From contig OX327684.1 in NCBI GenBank assembly GCA_946807835.1, positions 10,124,001 to 10,188,000 on the forward strand: DNA of 64,000 nucleotides, written 5' to 3'. This document shows positions 23,957-36,407 of the stretch, piece after piece; within the stretch, counting starts at the first letter, position 1; the number at the start of each line of letters is the position of its first letter. A program made the position numbers and the translations under genes. This DNA comes from Ailanthus altissimus (lineage: Eukaryota > Streptophyta > Magnoliopsida > Sapindales > Simaroubaceae). The notes below the pieces were generated by a model that saw nothing but the letters and a program-made list of their open reading frames with translations, ran no database searches and was not told where the DNA came from.

Positions 23957-25589
23957 TTTTTATTTTTATTTTTGTTCAATTTCATTTTTAGTTAGGTTAG
24001 TTTCTTTTCTTTTTAGGAATAAAACAACAAAAGGAACATTCAAAAAGGCAGCACGAGCAATTGCAAGCATTAGGAGTAAAGAAAACTGCAGTCATATTCT
24101 TCAAAACACAACGCTGTACTACTTCAACTTCAGTTACCATGGGAGTTTTTCTTACTTTTAAGTTTATTTTTAGACATTAAGGACAATGTCTAATTTAATT
24201 TTAGGGGTGGGAAACACATTTTCTATATTTATGTGGCTACATGCTTTAATTGATTATCTTGTGGGGTAAATTTTTTAAACTTTTTTTAGTTGTTAGATTT
24301 TGGTTGAGATGATGATCATTAGTCTATGATAAGAATTAGAATATTAACTGAATTTATTTTTACAAGTCTTTAGGAAACAATAAATGTTTGAGATAATTCT
24401 TATATCATGATTCTCGAACGAAGTTCAAGCTTATTTTTTTATCACTTCTTCTTGAGCACATTGAAAGAAGCATGTATTAGTTGAAGTTTTTGCTTATAGT
24501 TATTCATACTTAAGTAGTACACCATAGTCTCTCGAAGGACAACAACTATAGAACTTACTAGATTATTATTTGAGGCAAAATACTAGAAATCACATGAATA
24601 GAAAAATGACATTAGGCCATCTTTGGACCGATTAAGCCTTTTCTAGCCTACTTTATATGTATATTTATCCCTAGTCACCCCATTTGAGCCTAATTAAATA
24701 TTTTTTTAAATCACATTATAAGCCTAAAGACTTTTAGTTTACTTATCCTAAAATCTATCAGAAATACTATAAACCTTAAATTTACTTAGAAATATTCTCA
24801 AAAGAAAAAAGGTTATATGTGCGATAAGGGTACTATTGCAATGAAAAGCAATAAGTTTTGAATGTACATATCAATCTAAGTTTAGGAGTACCAAAAAAAA
24901 AGAAAAAAAGTGTTTAAATGCATAATACTCTAAGCTTAAATAAAAGAAGAAATTCTTTGTAAAAGTGATTAAAAGAAAAATAGAATTAACATAAGTTTAG
25001 GGGAAGAGATGAATAACTCAAGGAGAAAAGATCAAGAAATTCTAAGTAAAGTTAAGTGTTCATAGTGTGAGTTGCGCTTCATATTTATATATCTTTATAT
25101 CCCATCTTAACCCTCGCCTTACATTATAAGTAAAGTAAAGTCCTAAATAGATCTCTAGACATGTGTATTTCTACTTTAGTGGAGAGTAGTATGAACAGCA
25201 AGCTAATAGAAGTGTTATAAATTGAAATATGTCAAGACATCATTTTATATACTTTCTTAAGTATTAAGTAAATCTATGTTCTATTTAGCTAATTACTTGC
25301 TTATTACACACACACACACACACACACATACAAGTGATCATTTCATATACATAAGTGATCATTTATAAGGGAGAATGAAGTACTTGATGAATGGTATAAG
25401 GACTGTTGAAAGTTGTTTGTCAATTTCTGAAAAGTCTTGTGCCTTTTAACAGCCTTTGAGATAATGAGGATAATCATCTAATTAACTTGAGCTTATATTT
25501 TTAATTTTTATTTTTGATTCATGAATAAGTTGTGAATGTTTTTCTTTATTTTGCTCGAGGACAAGCAAAATCCTAAGTTTTGAGGTATT
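23957..25589 (+). other. Non-coding 3' region of the gag-protease element
   Basis: No coding words are seen. It holds AT-rich sequence, an (AC)n run and, just before the 3' LTR, the words AAGTTTTGAGGTATT, where the polypurine tract is expected. In a full-length relative, reverse transcriptase, RNase H and integrase would precede a region like this. Confidence 0.55.
25306..25328. repeat. (AC)n microsatellite
   Basis: This is a pure AC dinucleotide run of 23 bases in the non-coding part of the gag-protease element. Confidence 0.9.
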
Positions 25590-26939
25590 TGATAGGAGCG
25601 TAAAAGCACTAGTATAATGTATTCTATACTTTTATATTTTTCTCTAATTCATAAATATTTATCTATTTAATTGTTTTTTTTTATCATAAATAGATGCACG
25701 ATGAAATATGTGACACATAGGAATAAACGAGAGGCAAATCGAACATAAAACGAAAATGTTACGCTCAAAATACGTATGAGTGAACTACGGCTGACGCCGC
25801 AGTGCCCAGGTCAGTAGCTGAGAACTGGGGTGCCCACAACCCAGCGTCACGGCTCTGGTGATGTTTCCCAAAGTTATGTTTCCAGGTCTTGGCGCTACGG
25901 CACCCGTGCGACTTATAAAAGCCCCTCTCAACTCTCTTATTTCAACTTGGATTCGCAGCCTCTTGTCCTTAAAGTTTCTCATACCAATAAAAATACTTTT
26001 TTGAGGTCAAAAATAGAAACTTTAGAGAGGCAAAAATGTAAAGAAATAATTCACAACACAAAATCAAAGATCAAAACTAAGAAATCAATATTCAAGCTCA
26101 AGTCAAGATTGAGAGATAAGCAACTCAAGACATCTTCTTAATTAGTTTTTCTTCTCTTTTCTTATTATTATGTTCTTGTTATTACTGTTCTTCATAGATT
26201 GGTTTGATACTTTTAGTTTTGTGATGAGCTAAACTTATTATTTTACAGTTAGACTATATGAACCTAGTATGTAGTTGGATTTCATTGACTCTTAGTTTAT
26301 GAACTTAATTATTATAATTGATTCATTCTATCTTATATTTATTGCTTTCATTATATTTGTCAATATTTTGAATGATTGAGGAACCATAATGAACTCGACG
26401 GAGAAATTTATATGTTTAGCCTAGGATAGTCTGATGCATGATCATAGAGTAATAACTATAAGTTCCATCTATAATAGATATATACCTAAGTGGCATATAT
26501 GGTATAATTTAGACTTAATCTTAATGAATTACATTCTGATTTGATTACCATAGACATATAGGTGATTGTTATAATGTGTAATATAGTCACTCAACCATCG
26601 ACAAAGGCTTTGATGAGATTAGTGTCTAAGTCAACAATTGGTATTAATTGATTAACTAAGAGGTTAATGAATCCAATGAAATACTAGGGGACGAGTTAAA
26701 ATCCTAGATTATCTTTATTTGTGAATTCTATCATTTGCCTTTATTTAGTTTAATTGATAGAGTTAGATTAATTAATTAAATTTCAGATTGTGATTTTCTA
26801 AATAAAAATCAAGTAGGTAAAATTTTAGTACTTGATTTATAGAATTAGATCGCATAGTCTCTGTGGGATCGATACTTGGACTTAAAATTCTATATTACTT
26901 GATACAATAGCATGCGCTTAACTAGTATAGCATCAATCA
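25590..26939 (+). repeat. 3' LTR of the gag-protease element
   Basis: It starts TGATAGGAGCG and ends ATCAATCA at 26939. It includes a GC-rich block (25780-25913) and a TATA box at 25914-25920, both at the same relative positions as in the 5' LTR. Confidence 0.8.
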
Positions 26940-29900
26940 GTAATATGATCATATTTGACAAGATCATGTTGAAATGTATAGTATGCCCATGCTCGTTTAC
27001 CTATCTTAGTTAAATATTCATATGCACTAGTACAAATATTTTCATTGTTATTCTTTTTGGTTATTCTAATTTTGTTTTCCATATTTTCATTAAAATCTCT
27101 TTCCCTAATGGCTCTTACAGTTGCCCAAAACAATGACCTATATACTATATTAGGATTTTTTTTAAATTAGCATAGATATGCCCGACATAGTGTCTCTCAG
27201 TGGAATTAAGCCAATGTTATTCTAATTCTTTAAAAATTCTCTTTTGCCTGTCTAACATGAATATGACACAATGTGAATCTTGTATTCCTAACCACTCCTT
27301 AAAAATACCTATGAACCAAAATCAAGTGTCACTACTTTATGTTTCACACACACAGATTGCTAAAGAAAAAGCCCATTATCAACATGTAAACACACTATTA
27401 ATAAGAACATACCATCATAAGGTCCCTTTAAATGACATTCATCTAACCATATAAACTACTTGTATCTTTTTGAAATCCCTTTCTTAAGGTTAGGAAACTA
27501 AACATTAAGCTTTCAAACCTAATGTCCTCATCCTCACTAAGTACAAGAAATTTTATTTTAACAATAACCCTTGGATTTCTTTTCATTAAAATCCTAGCAT
27601 AATTGATACGATATTTTTATATCATAAAATTAAGTGCAAGTATACACTATCGTATGCAAGTAATAAAGAGACTAAATAAGTCGGATGTCGAACTCACAGG
27701 GATAATTTCTTCTTTTTAACCAATTACTAAAATGATATCTTCCTAATAATTATTCAGATAAATAAAAATCTAAGAATGAATGTATAAAATATAAAGGCAA
27801 AAACACAATGCAAAGAGATTTAAGTGATAGCAATATAGAGAAAACCTAAGATTAATACTATCCCTCAATATGCTTTCTAATAATTAATCTTCTAATATTT
27901 AACTTCCTTAGTCTTTGTTATTGATCAAGACACTAATGTATTCACAAGCCTCTTCCAAGGTCATACAAGTATACCTTAATTATCAAATACCTATATTCCT
28001 ATGGTACTTGTAATAAATTAAGATTCATTAAGATTAGGTCTCATTGATCATACATGCCAATTAGGTATATTCCTATCCTAAATTGAAACTTGCATATGCA
28101 ACATTGAATGTTACTCTACAATCATGCATCAAATTACCTAGGTCTAAATATTATGATTCCTCTTCTGAGTTTATCAATAATATTACCAACTCATTCATCA
28201 TATATTGGCCAGATATATTGAAGCATTAAGATCAAGTAATTTGAATATTAAAGAACTAAGTTTATTAAATATTAAAAAGATATAGCAATTAAGCATGCAT
28301 ATTGAGTTCAAATATTAACCCTAGAAAATAAGTTTAGCTCATAGCTACAAGAGAATAGCAGTAAAAATAATAATAAACTATGATACAATCAATAGCAAAT
28401 CGATATAGAAGTTGAATTGCTCTTAATTACGCTGCCTAAGATCTCTTGATGCCGAAGAACACCTTGAATTTCTCTCTAAAGTTGCCTCAATTAAACTCTT
28501 ATTGCTCTCCAAGACTCGTGCTCTGTATTCTTGGTGCTCTTAGGTCGTCTTGGATTTTTTCTTAAAGGCTGGGAACGAGTGGCTTTTTATAGGGATTGAT
28601 ATGAGCTTGAAAATCTCAATTCTCATCGGACTAGGACTACCGCTGGGGCGCTATACTTCTGTCGCTGGGGCGACGCGTGAAAAAGGCTTCACCGTTGGGG
28701 CGGTAAGATGATAGCGCTAGGGCGCTGTAATATCGCTGGCGCAGTAAAGGTATGGTGCTGGGGCGCCAGATGCGACTTCAACAGGTCATATTTCTTATTT
28801 CGATCACTATTCCAACACTGGGGCGATGAACACATACTTTGAAAACTTTGCATTTTAGTCCCTATTTTCGCTCCTTTTGCATTCTTTCTTTAAATTTCAT
28901 TCAAGTCCTTATAAATAACAATAATGCACATAAATAGCTATTTATTCTCATAAAATAATAAAATATCAATAATAAAAACATAAGAAAATATATGACAAAT
29001 TTGCCCTTATCAATAATCTCTTAAGCCTACCATAAGAGCTGGCATGATCGTATCTACTAGTCTCAACTACCTTACTTTTGCCTATAAATCATTTTTCTAG
29101 TTTAATGCACACCATAGGTTCTCTATAGATCTTCATCAATTGCCTTTGGTGGCATTGTTGGATTTTTCTTAAATTCTTGTAAATATCTTGCAATCCACTC
29201 ACATGAAACTTCTTTATTGCTTGCCACTCTGTTATAAGTATACTCCTCTTAAAGTTGTTGAACTTTGAAAACTGTCCCAAATTTCACCCTATAAGCATAT
29301 ATGTACCATGTATATATCATGGAGTTACGCATTTTACTTTAAACCTTTTATTTTCACTTTTTATTTTATTTAACTAAAAGCCTTTATGTATGTAATAATT
29401 TTTCATAACTATTCTAAAATGAATTATATCACAGAATTCTTTGCCAACATACAAATTATGGTCCCCATCTCCTTCATATTTCATTACTTCTCCCCCAATT
29501 AATATAGCAAACTTGCTAATAGGTGTATTATCCTCAAAATTTGGTAGTAACCCTCCAGCTATATCATCTGAATCAAAATTCAAAAAAAAAAAAATTCTTC
29601 ATCATCATCATTTGTATATGACTCATCTCTGAAAACCCTTTTTTCCTCATCTCTACAAATTCCTAGCTCACTCTCATAGATCACCTTCCCCATTTTCACC
29701 ATTACCTTCATTATCATTGTCATTTTCTATCTAAACAACCTCTTCAAAGCTAAAATCGGGTGTTTGTATGTTCATGTTAGGCTGTTATTATGGATTATTA
29801 GGTGGGGTGGTTTCAAATTAGGGAGTACCAGGTGGCTGGGGTGGTAGTGATGCTTGAAATACTTAAAATTCTAGAACTTCAGTTGATATAAAGAAATTAA

Positions 29901-30420
29901 TGGATTTGTTTTCATCAAGGGTTGTTAGTTAGGATGAAACATTGTTTTAAGTATGGTTTAGGCCATAAAATGGGGTAAGGATAGTTATGTCACATAACTT
30001 ACTTTGAACTGGGCTACATGGTTGAGTAGTGGACTTATGTAGACTCTCTTGAATTGGGCTAAATATTCTTCATCATCTGAAATTTAGAACAACTTCCTCT
30101 TCAACTTTAAACTCATACTTTTTATGCTAGGAATATTTGAAGATATTAAATCTCATCAGGTGCTATAAAAATATATTGAGGAAGTACTTAACTACCAATA
30201 GAAACCATTGCTTACTTACACACTCCTCAATCAAATTCATAAATTCTAAGTCATTTTTAAGCACTAATTTCTTCATTGTCCAAGGTACTATAGCACTAAC
30301 CTTAAAATTTTCAAATAGTAGAAGTGGCCTATGAAATATTTTGGCACAAACAACACTTTCAAGGGATATTAAACTACAATAATCAAAGTTAAAATAATGT
30401 ACATACTCATCAAAACCCAT
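26940..30420 (-). pseudogene. Mutator-like (MULE) transposase remnant
   Basis: Read on the reverse strand from 30420 downward. The N-terminal part (30163-30420) includes LVLKNDLEFMNLIEECVSKQ. A MuDR N-terminal stretch follows (29374-29583, YVGKEFCDIIHFRIVMKNYY), then a zinc-domain-like part (29089-29280). After the interrupting solo LTR come NPRVIVKIKFL, GFQKDTSSLYG, CHLKGPYDG and RHYVGHIYANLKK, words typical of the MULE catalytic domain. The last tract (26933-27133) reads FWATVRAIRERDFNENME to KYDHIT and stops at the gypsy LTR. There are many stops and frameshifts, and the C-terminus and terminal inverted repeats are not identified. Confidence 0.75.
27604..29012 (-). mobile_element. Solo LTR inside the MULE, perfect target-site duplication
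   Basis: On the reverse strand it starts TGATAAGGGC and ends in CA (plus-strand TGATACG at 27604). It is flanked by ATAAT at 27599-27603 and ATAAT at 29013-29017. A GC-rich block with repeated GGGGCG words (28620-28850) lies upstream, in LTR orientation, of a TATA box (about 28580-28590). MULE reading stops at one edge and resumes at the other. Confidence 0.85.
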
Positions 30421-33300
30421 TATCTTGTGGTCATTGTAACCCCCGCTTCATCTTCTCTTGTGAGCCATCTAAAATAAGTACATATAAATCACAAATCAAT
30501 ATCGTTCAACCAAAATCAACAATACACATTGAGTAAACAATCTTAATTCACCAAACCCTAAATTCAAAAAAACAAATGTTGCAAAATTTAGTTAACAAAA
30601 AAAACTCTAAATCAACAAATAATGACATATATTGAACATTATGAATAAATAATAATAAAGACAACCATTTATGTCATGTAATAAAAGAAAACTCATTCAC
30701 TAACAAAATGATTAAAATCCTAAAACCCATAAACATATACACGCAATAAAAATAACCAACACCTCATCTTTGTAAAGATTCATGATCATCAATAACATAC
30801 AAGTAAATATGGTTACACATTCACATAAAAAATATTCTTACAATAACAAAATATAACTATTATGATTTTCAATCATTATTATCTTAATACACTTTTTCTA
30901 TACTAAAAAAAAATCAATATTTTCTATCTTTGACACCCAAAAATTAAAATTTTCTTCAAAATATTTGATTTTTCAAAAATTATGAGGTGTAATGGACATG
31001 GTGGTGTTGCTTTTTGGTTCTTATACAATTTAAGGGAGTTAAAGAGATACGATCTCTTCATCATTTGAGCGAAAATCATCTACTAATAGAGGTTATCACA
31101 TAAAATATGACAAGACCGGTTATGTATGCTACTTGCATGACCTATCGTGTTTTTTTATTTATTCGTTTAAATGATGGTGAATGTACGAGTTTTATTCTTA
31201 TGGCCGTTCAAACAAGCATTAATTGTTGAGCAAGGGGTATTTTTAAAAATATTATGACTAACTTGTTCATTTGGTCAAACTATAGGGTATAATTAATTTT
31301 TACCCTAAATTTAATTATAAAGAATATTGAATTCTCTATTTTGTTTTTTTTTTTTAAAGAGACAATTTGTTGTTACTCTTGAATATAGCTCGGTTGGTCG
31401 TGAATACACTTAACACTAACAACCACTCGAGAGTTGATGTTTTGTGGGGGAAATTTTTTATTTACATCTAAATTTTAAAAAAAGAGAGAATTTATTATTG
31501 TATTAATTTTAGGATGTAAATCAATAAATAAAAAATTTGTTGCAAATAAATAGTTTTAATGGGTTACTAAAGCCACGAGCGCATAATTATTCTTAAAACC
31601 CACTTTCTATACTAAATAAATGAAAAATGAGGCTCTTAGCTAAAACGATGAAAGCTGAATTTTACTTAAATTGGATAAAAATAAAAATGAAAAGACAGTT
31701 GGCATTAGCAAATATTTAAAATTATGAGTAATATTATATTTTTTAAATATTATTTTAAATTAATATATTTAATATAAAATAATTTATTTTTTAAAATTAT
31801 TTATTATATTATTTTATTATAAAATAAAATATAAAATTATCTACTATATTATTTTATTATTTAATAATTGTATTTAACATAAAAATTAAAATTCTAAGAC
31901 AATATTCATAAAGTGTATCTTTATTCTAAAATGATATATAAATCGAGTAGCATAGTACTAAAATAGAAACGATGAGTTTCAGCTTTATGTTAACGAATTT
32001 GTATGTACGAACACAAACAAAATTATAAAGGTTTTTCACTTCGTTTCGTATCGCTTGAGATCTCAAGACTGGTGTACAATTCTTTGGTTCACCGGAGAAT
32101 CAGCACCGTCCGATCTGTCCTCATTTCTGTTCCCAGATCCAAATCTAACGAACGCACATATTCTCCATCTTATTTTCATCAGCGCCTCCAATTACTTCAA
32201 AATTCCTAAAATTTTAGGTAACTTCACGCCTCTCTTTCTTCAAGCGTATATATAAATTGAACTTCAATTTTAATTCAATGTTGTTTAGTTATATGTTTAA
32301 AATGTGGATTTGTATCTCTGTTTTGCAGTGAAAAGACAATTCTTTTCTTTTTGTAAATTTTATAGGATGTAGGAAATGATGAAATGAACCCTTGAGAATT
32401 ACATTTATTGGCTCTGTTTGGGTGCTGAGAAAAAAAATGCAGAACAATAAAGGAAAATTGAATTACAATTTTCAATTGATAGTTTCTGGATTTTCTTTTA
32501 CAGTGTATTAAGAAGAAGTACTTGAGAGCGTGTGATAATATAAACAAGTCTCTGAATTTTGTTATTGATTGTGTATGAATAAGGTCTAGACTTAATTACA
32601 GAAACTGTAATTTTGTTAAATTTAGTGTGGGATGGGGCTAAAACTGTGAAGTCGTAATTGACTATAGATGAAATCAGATTAGACAATCCTGTGTATTCTC
32701 TACAAGAGGTTTGGATACAGTATCTGACGAGTACTTACACTTGAAGTGTTAACATGTTAGTGATCTTGATTTCTATTTTACAAGTTTGACAGTTCATGTT
32801 AACATCCGTTACATTCATGGTCTGATTGACATCCCAAGTCACTATTTCAATGTTACACATCACTTATTTGATGTTTGATCTTCCGTGTCTCACAGTCTCT
32901 TTGATATCAATAATGGGACCGGAATCTTCATATATGATAACCTTTTCATGTTATTTAGTCCTGGCTATGTGTTGTAATGGATGCACACATAACTGGTGGG
33001 TCCAGTCCATACATTTGATGCGTGAGCAAATTATGCAATTGATGTGAGTCCTACTTTTAAATAGATCACTAAAATCAACAAGTGCCATGGCTGTTCTTAG
33101 AGTGCTATTATTGCCAGCGTGCGTCTGAGGTGGTGAATACATGAGTAGTGAATTCATTAATTATTTGAAGACGAATGGGATTCTCGCTTAGTATAGTCTT
33201 TCAGGTAATTCTTAACACAATTGTGTTTCGGAGAGGAATTGGACTCTATTAGATATTGTTCGATCAATGACGAGCCTTTAATCTTCCTAAATATTTTTTA
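30421..33300. other. AT-rich spacer; one exon-like stretch
   Basis: It is mostly AT-rich without coding words. The stretch 31990-32220 is more balanced in composition and open in two plus frames (32003-32209 and 32055-32255, for example WFTGESAPSDLSSFLFPDPN). It could be a leader exon or a gene fragment, but I do not recognise it. No other feature is supported. Confidence 0.4.
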
Positions 33301-35170
33301 GGTTATACTCTATAGACTATTGCTCATTTATTGAACAGAATTCTATCAAAAACTTTTCCTACCACTTTGTATGAGATAAGGACTGGTAGGAAACCAAGTC
33401 TTAAATATATTAAGATTTGAGGCTATCATGCTAATGTAAAGGTTACACAATAGGATAAACTTGCATCCAAGTAATACAAGTATCGGTTTATTGGATATTC
33501 TAAATATTCTATGGAATATCAGTTCTATAATCTTGAGAAACAAAACGTATTCATTGCTCGTAATGCCACCTTCCTAGAAAATCAGTATCTAATGGATCAT
33601 GCAAACTGTAGAAAGATTGAACTTGATAAAGTCAATCAGGACATTGATGAACCGATGATGTAATCTTAGGTTTAATCGAGTGAGATATCTTTAACACACC
33701 CTCCCCGTAGGTCGAAAAGAATCTCAATGCCACCTGTTAGGTATAGTATGATATCTGAATATGTATTTGATGTTTTCTTAGTTGAAGAAAATGATCTTTT
33801 GACTTATAAAGAAGTGATGTTGGACATCAATTTGAGAAAATGGTAAGAAGCTAATGAAATCTAAGATTGACTCTATGCATGATAATCAAGTCTGGGATTT
33901 GGTTGAGCTTTCCAAAGGAATTATTCTTATTAATTATAAATAGTTTACAAGTGGAAACGTAGGCCTGATGGGAAGGTAGAGACTTTCAAAGCCTGACTAG
34001 TAACAAAAGATTATACTTAGAAATCTGAGACAGATTATGAGAAGACACTCTCACTAGTAGCCATGCTAAAGTCAATTTAAATTTTGTTGGTTATTGTTGC
34101 GTATTATGATTATGAAATTTGACAAATGGATGTAAAGACGGTTTTTTTGAATGGATATCTCGAGGAAGAGATATAGATGGAGCAGCTTGAAAGTTTTACA
34201 TCTAACCTGACTTTTAATCTAATGTTCAGATTGAATAAGTTTTTTATAGATTTAAGCAGGCCTCGAAGTTGAAATCTTCGTTTTGATGAAGTAATTAGAG
34301 AGTCTGGTTTGATCAAAAACGAAGAAGAAATGTGTGTGTATAAAAAGGTCAGTGAGAGCATGATTATCATTTTAGTGCTTTATGTGGATGATATACTCAT
34401 TATTGAAAATACTATTGGTATGTTACAATTAGTCAAGAGTTATATTAGTAAGAACTTCTTCATGAAGGATTTGTGAGAGGCTTCCTTTATAGTAGGTATA
34501 AAGCTTTATAAAAGTTTTGTGTATAAAAAACTTCTACATGAAGGATTTGTGTATAAAAAGGTCAGTGGGAGCATGATTATCATTTTAGTGCTTTATGTGG
34601 ATGACATACTTATTATCGAAAATACTATTGGTATGTTATAATCAGTCAAGAGTTATATTAGTAAGAACTTCTCCATGAAGGATTTGTGAGAGGCTTCCTT
34701 TATAATAGGTATAAAGCTTTATAGAAATAGAGCTAACAAGCTAATAAGACTCTCTCAATCCTCGTACATAAATAGTGTTCTAGAAATGTACAACTTTAGT
34801 AATTATAAGATAATTAATGTATCTCTCAGACATGAAATTCATCTTTTTAAAATAATGTGTCCTCAAAAGGAATATAAAAGAATTAAAATGTCTAACATAC
34901 CTTATACATCAGCTATAAGTAGCTTGATGTATTATGTTTATGTGAGACTTGACATTAATATAGTCGTTATCAATTGGATCCAAGTAACAACTATTGGATG
35001 GCAATAAAAAATATCCTAAAATACCTTAAAAGTATAAAGGATAAGTTTATGATTTATAGAGAAAGTGATTTACAGGTGAGAGGTTATACTAATTCAGATT
35101 TCTAGTCTGATCTGGATGATAGAAAGAGATGTTCTCCAAAGATGCTTTTCTCTCTAATGATTTTTAGGCC
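33301..35170 (+). pseudogene. Copia fragment: integrase end, reverse transcriptase, RNase H
   Basis: The plus strand reads YEIRTGRKPSLKYIKI and YQFYNLEKQNVFIARNATFL (33370-33590, integrase C-terminus), then VARSKRISMPP-like linker words. The polymerase follows: QMDVKTVFLNGYLEEEI (34120-34180) and LYVDDILIIENTIGML (34378-34425), with the catalytic YVDD intact as a motif. RNase H connection words MCPQKEYKRI and MSNIPYTSAISSLMYY lie at 34850-34940. Stops are frequent. No LTR was recognised at either end. It belongs to the same broad family as element M. Confidence 0.8.
34338..34723 (+). repeat. Tandem duplication inside the reverse transcriptase
   Basis: Positions 34338-34510 are repeated at 34551-34723, with an offset of 213 bases and few differences. 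The 40-base junction contains a third partial copy of the words AACTTCTACATGAAGGATTT. The YVDD motif is therefore present twice. Confidence 0.9.
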
Positions 35171-36407
35171 ATCATGTGCCCTATGTACAATTGATTCATC
35201 CTACTCTCAAAGTGTGAAAGGCCAGTAAGGATGGTTTGAATCTTGATTTAGAGTGAATAAAGTATCACTCAAAGGAAAAAATTTCTCCACACGCTCCCTA
35301 TGCAAAGGCCAAGAGTGAATAATTAAGGATCGAGCCTATGTGAAAGGCCTCTAGAGATCCTCTTAGCAGTGCAGCACTGAAAATTCAAACATCTCGAATA
35401 AAAGAGATGCTCTTTGCTATGTACACAGAGAAAACGGACCAAGCCCTAAGTATAGTGTAGTGAGCTAAACCCCAGGAAGACTAAAGTGCATGGTTCTCCT
35501 CTTATTGCCATATAATACAACTGTACTCCTCTCCACATGCCTTTGCATGTGGCCATATGCAGGTGTGTTGTCACCTCACGCCCTATAAGTTGATGCTGAG
35601 GGCGAGGGTTGAGAATCAAGCCTAACTTAAGTAAGTTGTTGGAGAATCCTCTGAGCAGTACTAAGTTGAAAACTAGAGTGAAACATTTATCAACTGTGAA
35701 TGGAGAAATTGGTCAATAAGGCTCAAAGCACACTTTAAGCTTTGAAGGTACGAATATTTGAAACTATCTTTATCTCTATACAATACACTATGTTTTCCTT
35801 TTACTTAACTTGCTTTTATTAATTGAGAATGTGAAACCCTCTAGTGGCACTCATGGGTGGTGCCCCAGGGCTACTAAGTTGGCTAAGTATAGTTGTCACC
35901 GTCTGGTTTGAGATTATTATACGATACATTAGGTGTCCCAAGTTTAGAATTATGAGGGTCTTAATGCACCATAAGGGTGAGTTATCCCCAATATACCACT
36001 TTAGTAAGATTAAAGCAAAATGTCCTTGTAGAGAAATATTCGCCAAACACGTGATAAAGTACATAATAAAGTACCCAATAGTTAGCATGAGACATAAACA
36101 CAATATGATTCATCAAACGAAGCAATCTTTCAAACATTAGTTACTAAACCAAGTAAATATAGTTAAGGTCCTAACACTATAAGAGTTAAGAGTGACCCAG
36201 TGCTACTCAGCAGCATAAACCCAACTGAGCACACCCTAAGCAGTCCACATAAAGGGCAACCAAGGTCTATAGTACTTTTACAAAATAATACCAAAGTTCA
36301 CAATACAGTCATCCAAATAGCTCAACAGTCAAACATTAAAATAATTACGGGTCAACAGAAAGATAGTTGATAAACTGGCTAGTAAGTGGCAACAAGGAGC
36401 CTAGGAC
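35171..36407. other. Unassigned repeat-like spacer
   Basis: It has less AT bias than the surroundings. The stretch near 35325-35400 is loosely repeated at 35608-35680 (GAGCCTATG...ATCCTCTTAGCAGT against AAGCCTAAC...ATCCTCTGAGCAGT), which suggests an LTR or leader of an unrecognised element. Frames on both strands at 35819-36140 overlap each other and carry no known motif. Confidence 0.4.

Larger units (their letters stand above)
19866..26939 (+). mobile_element. Athila/Tat-like LTR element with gag and protease only
   Basis: Two direct LTRs (19866-21281 and 25590-26939) enclose about 4.3 kb. The internal order is an Asp-tRNA-like primer binding site, a gag relic, a zinc knuckle, a retropepsin-like protease and about 1.6 kb of non-coding DNA. 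No reverse transcriptase, RNase H or integrase words are seen in any frame, so it would depend on a full-length relative. The two LTRs have clearly diverged, which suggests an old insertion. The flanks are GTTTT on the left and GTAAT on the right. They lie in different elements (copia LTR and MULE), so no clean target duplication exists. Confidence 0.75.

Noticed and set aside
32003..32255. Two overlapping plus-strand frames, faintly like the N-terminus of an ABC-C transporter
   Set aside because: The similarity is vague, no following exons are visible and the frames overlap. It is kept only as an unassigned exon-like stretch.
32826..33157. Opposing frames of 73 and 68 codons
   Set aside because: They have no recognisable motif, and composition and overlap indicate chance frames.
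35819..36140. Overlapping frames of 94 and 98 codons on opposite strands
   Set aside because: They mirror each other, carry no known motif and lie in repeat-like spacer.
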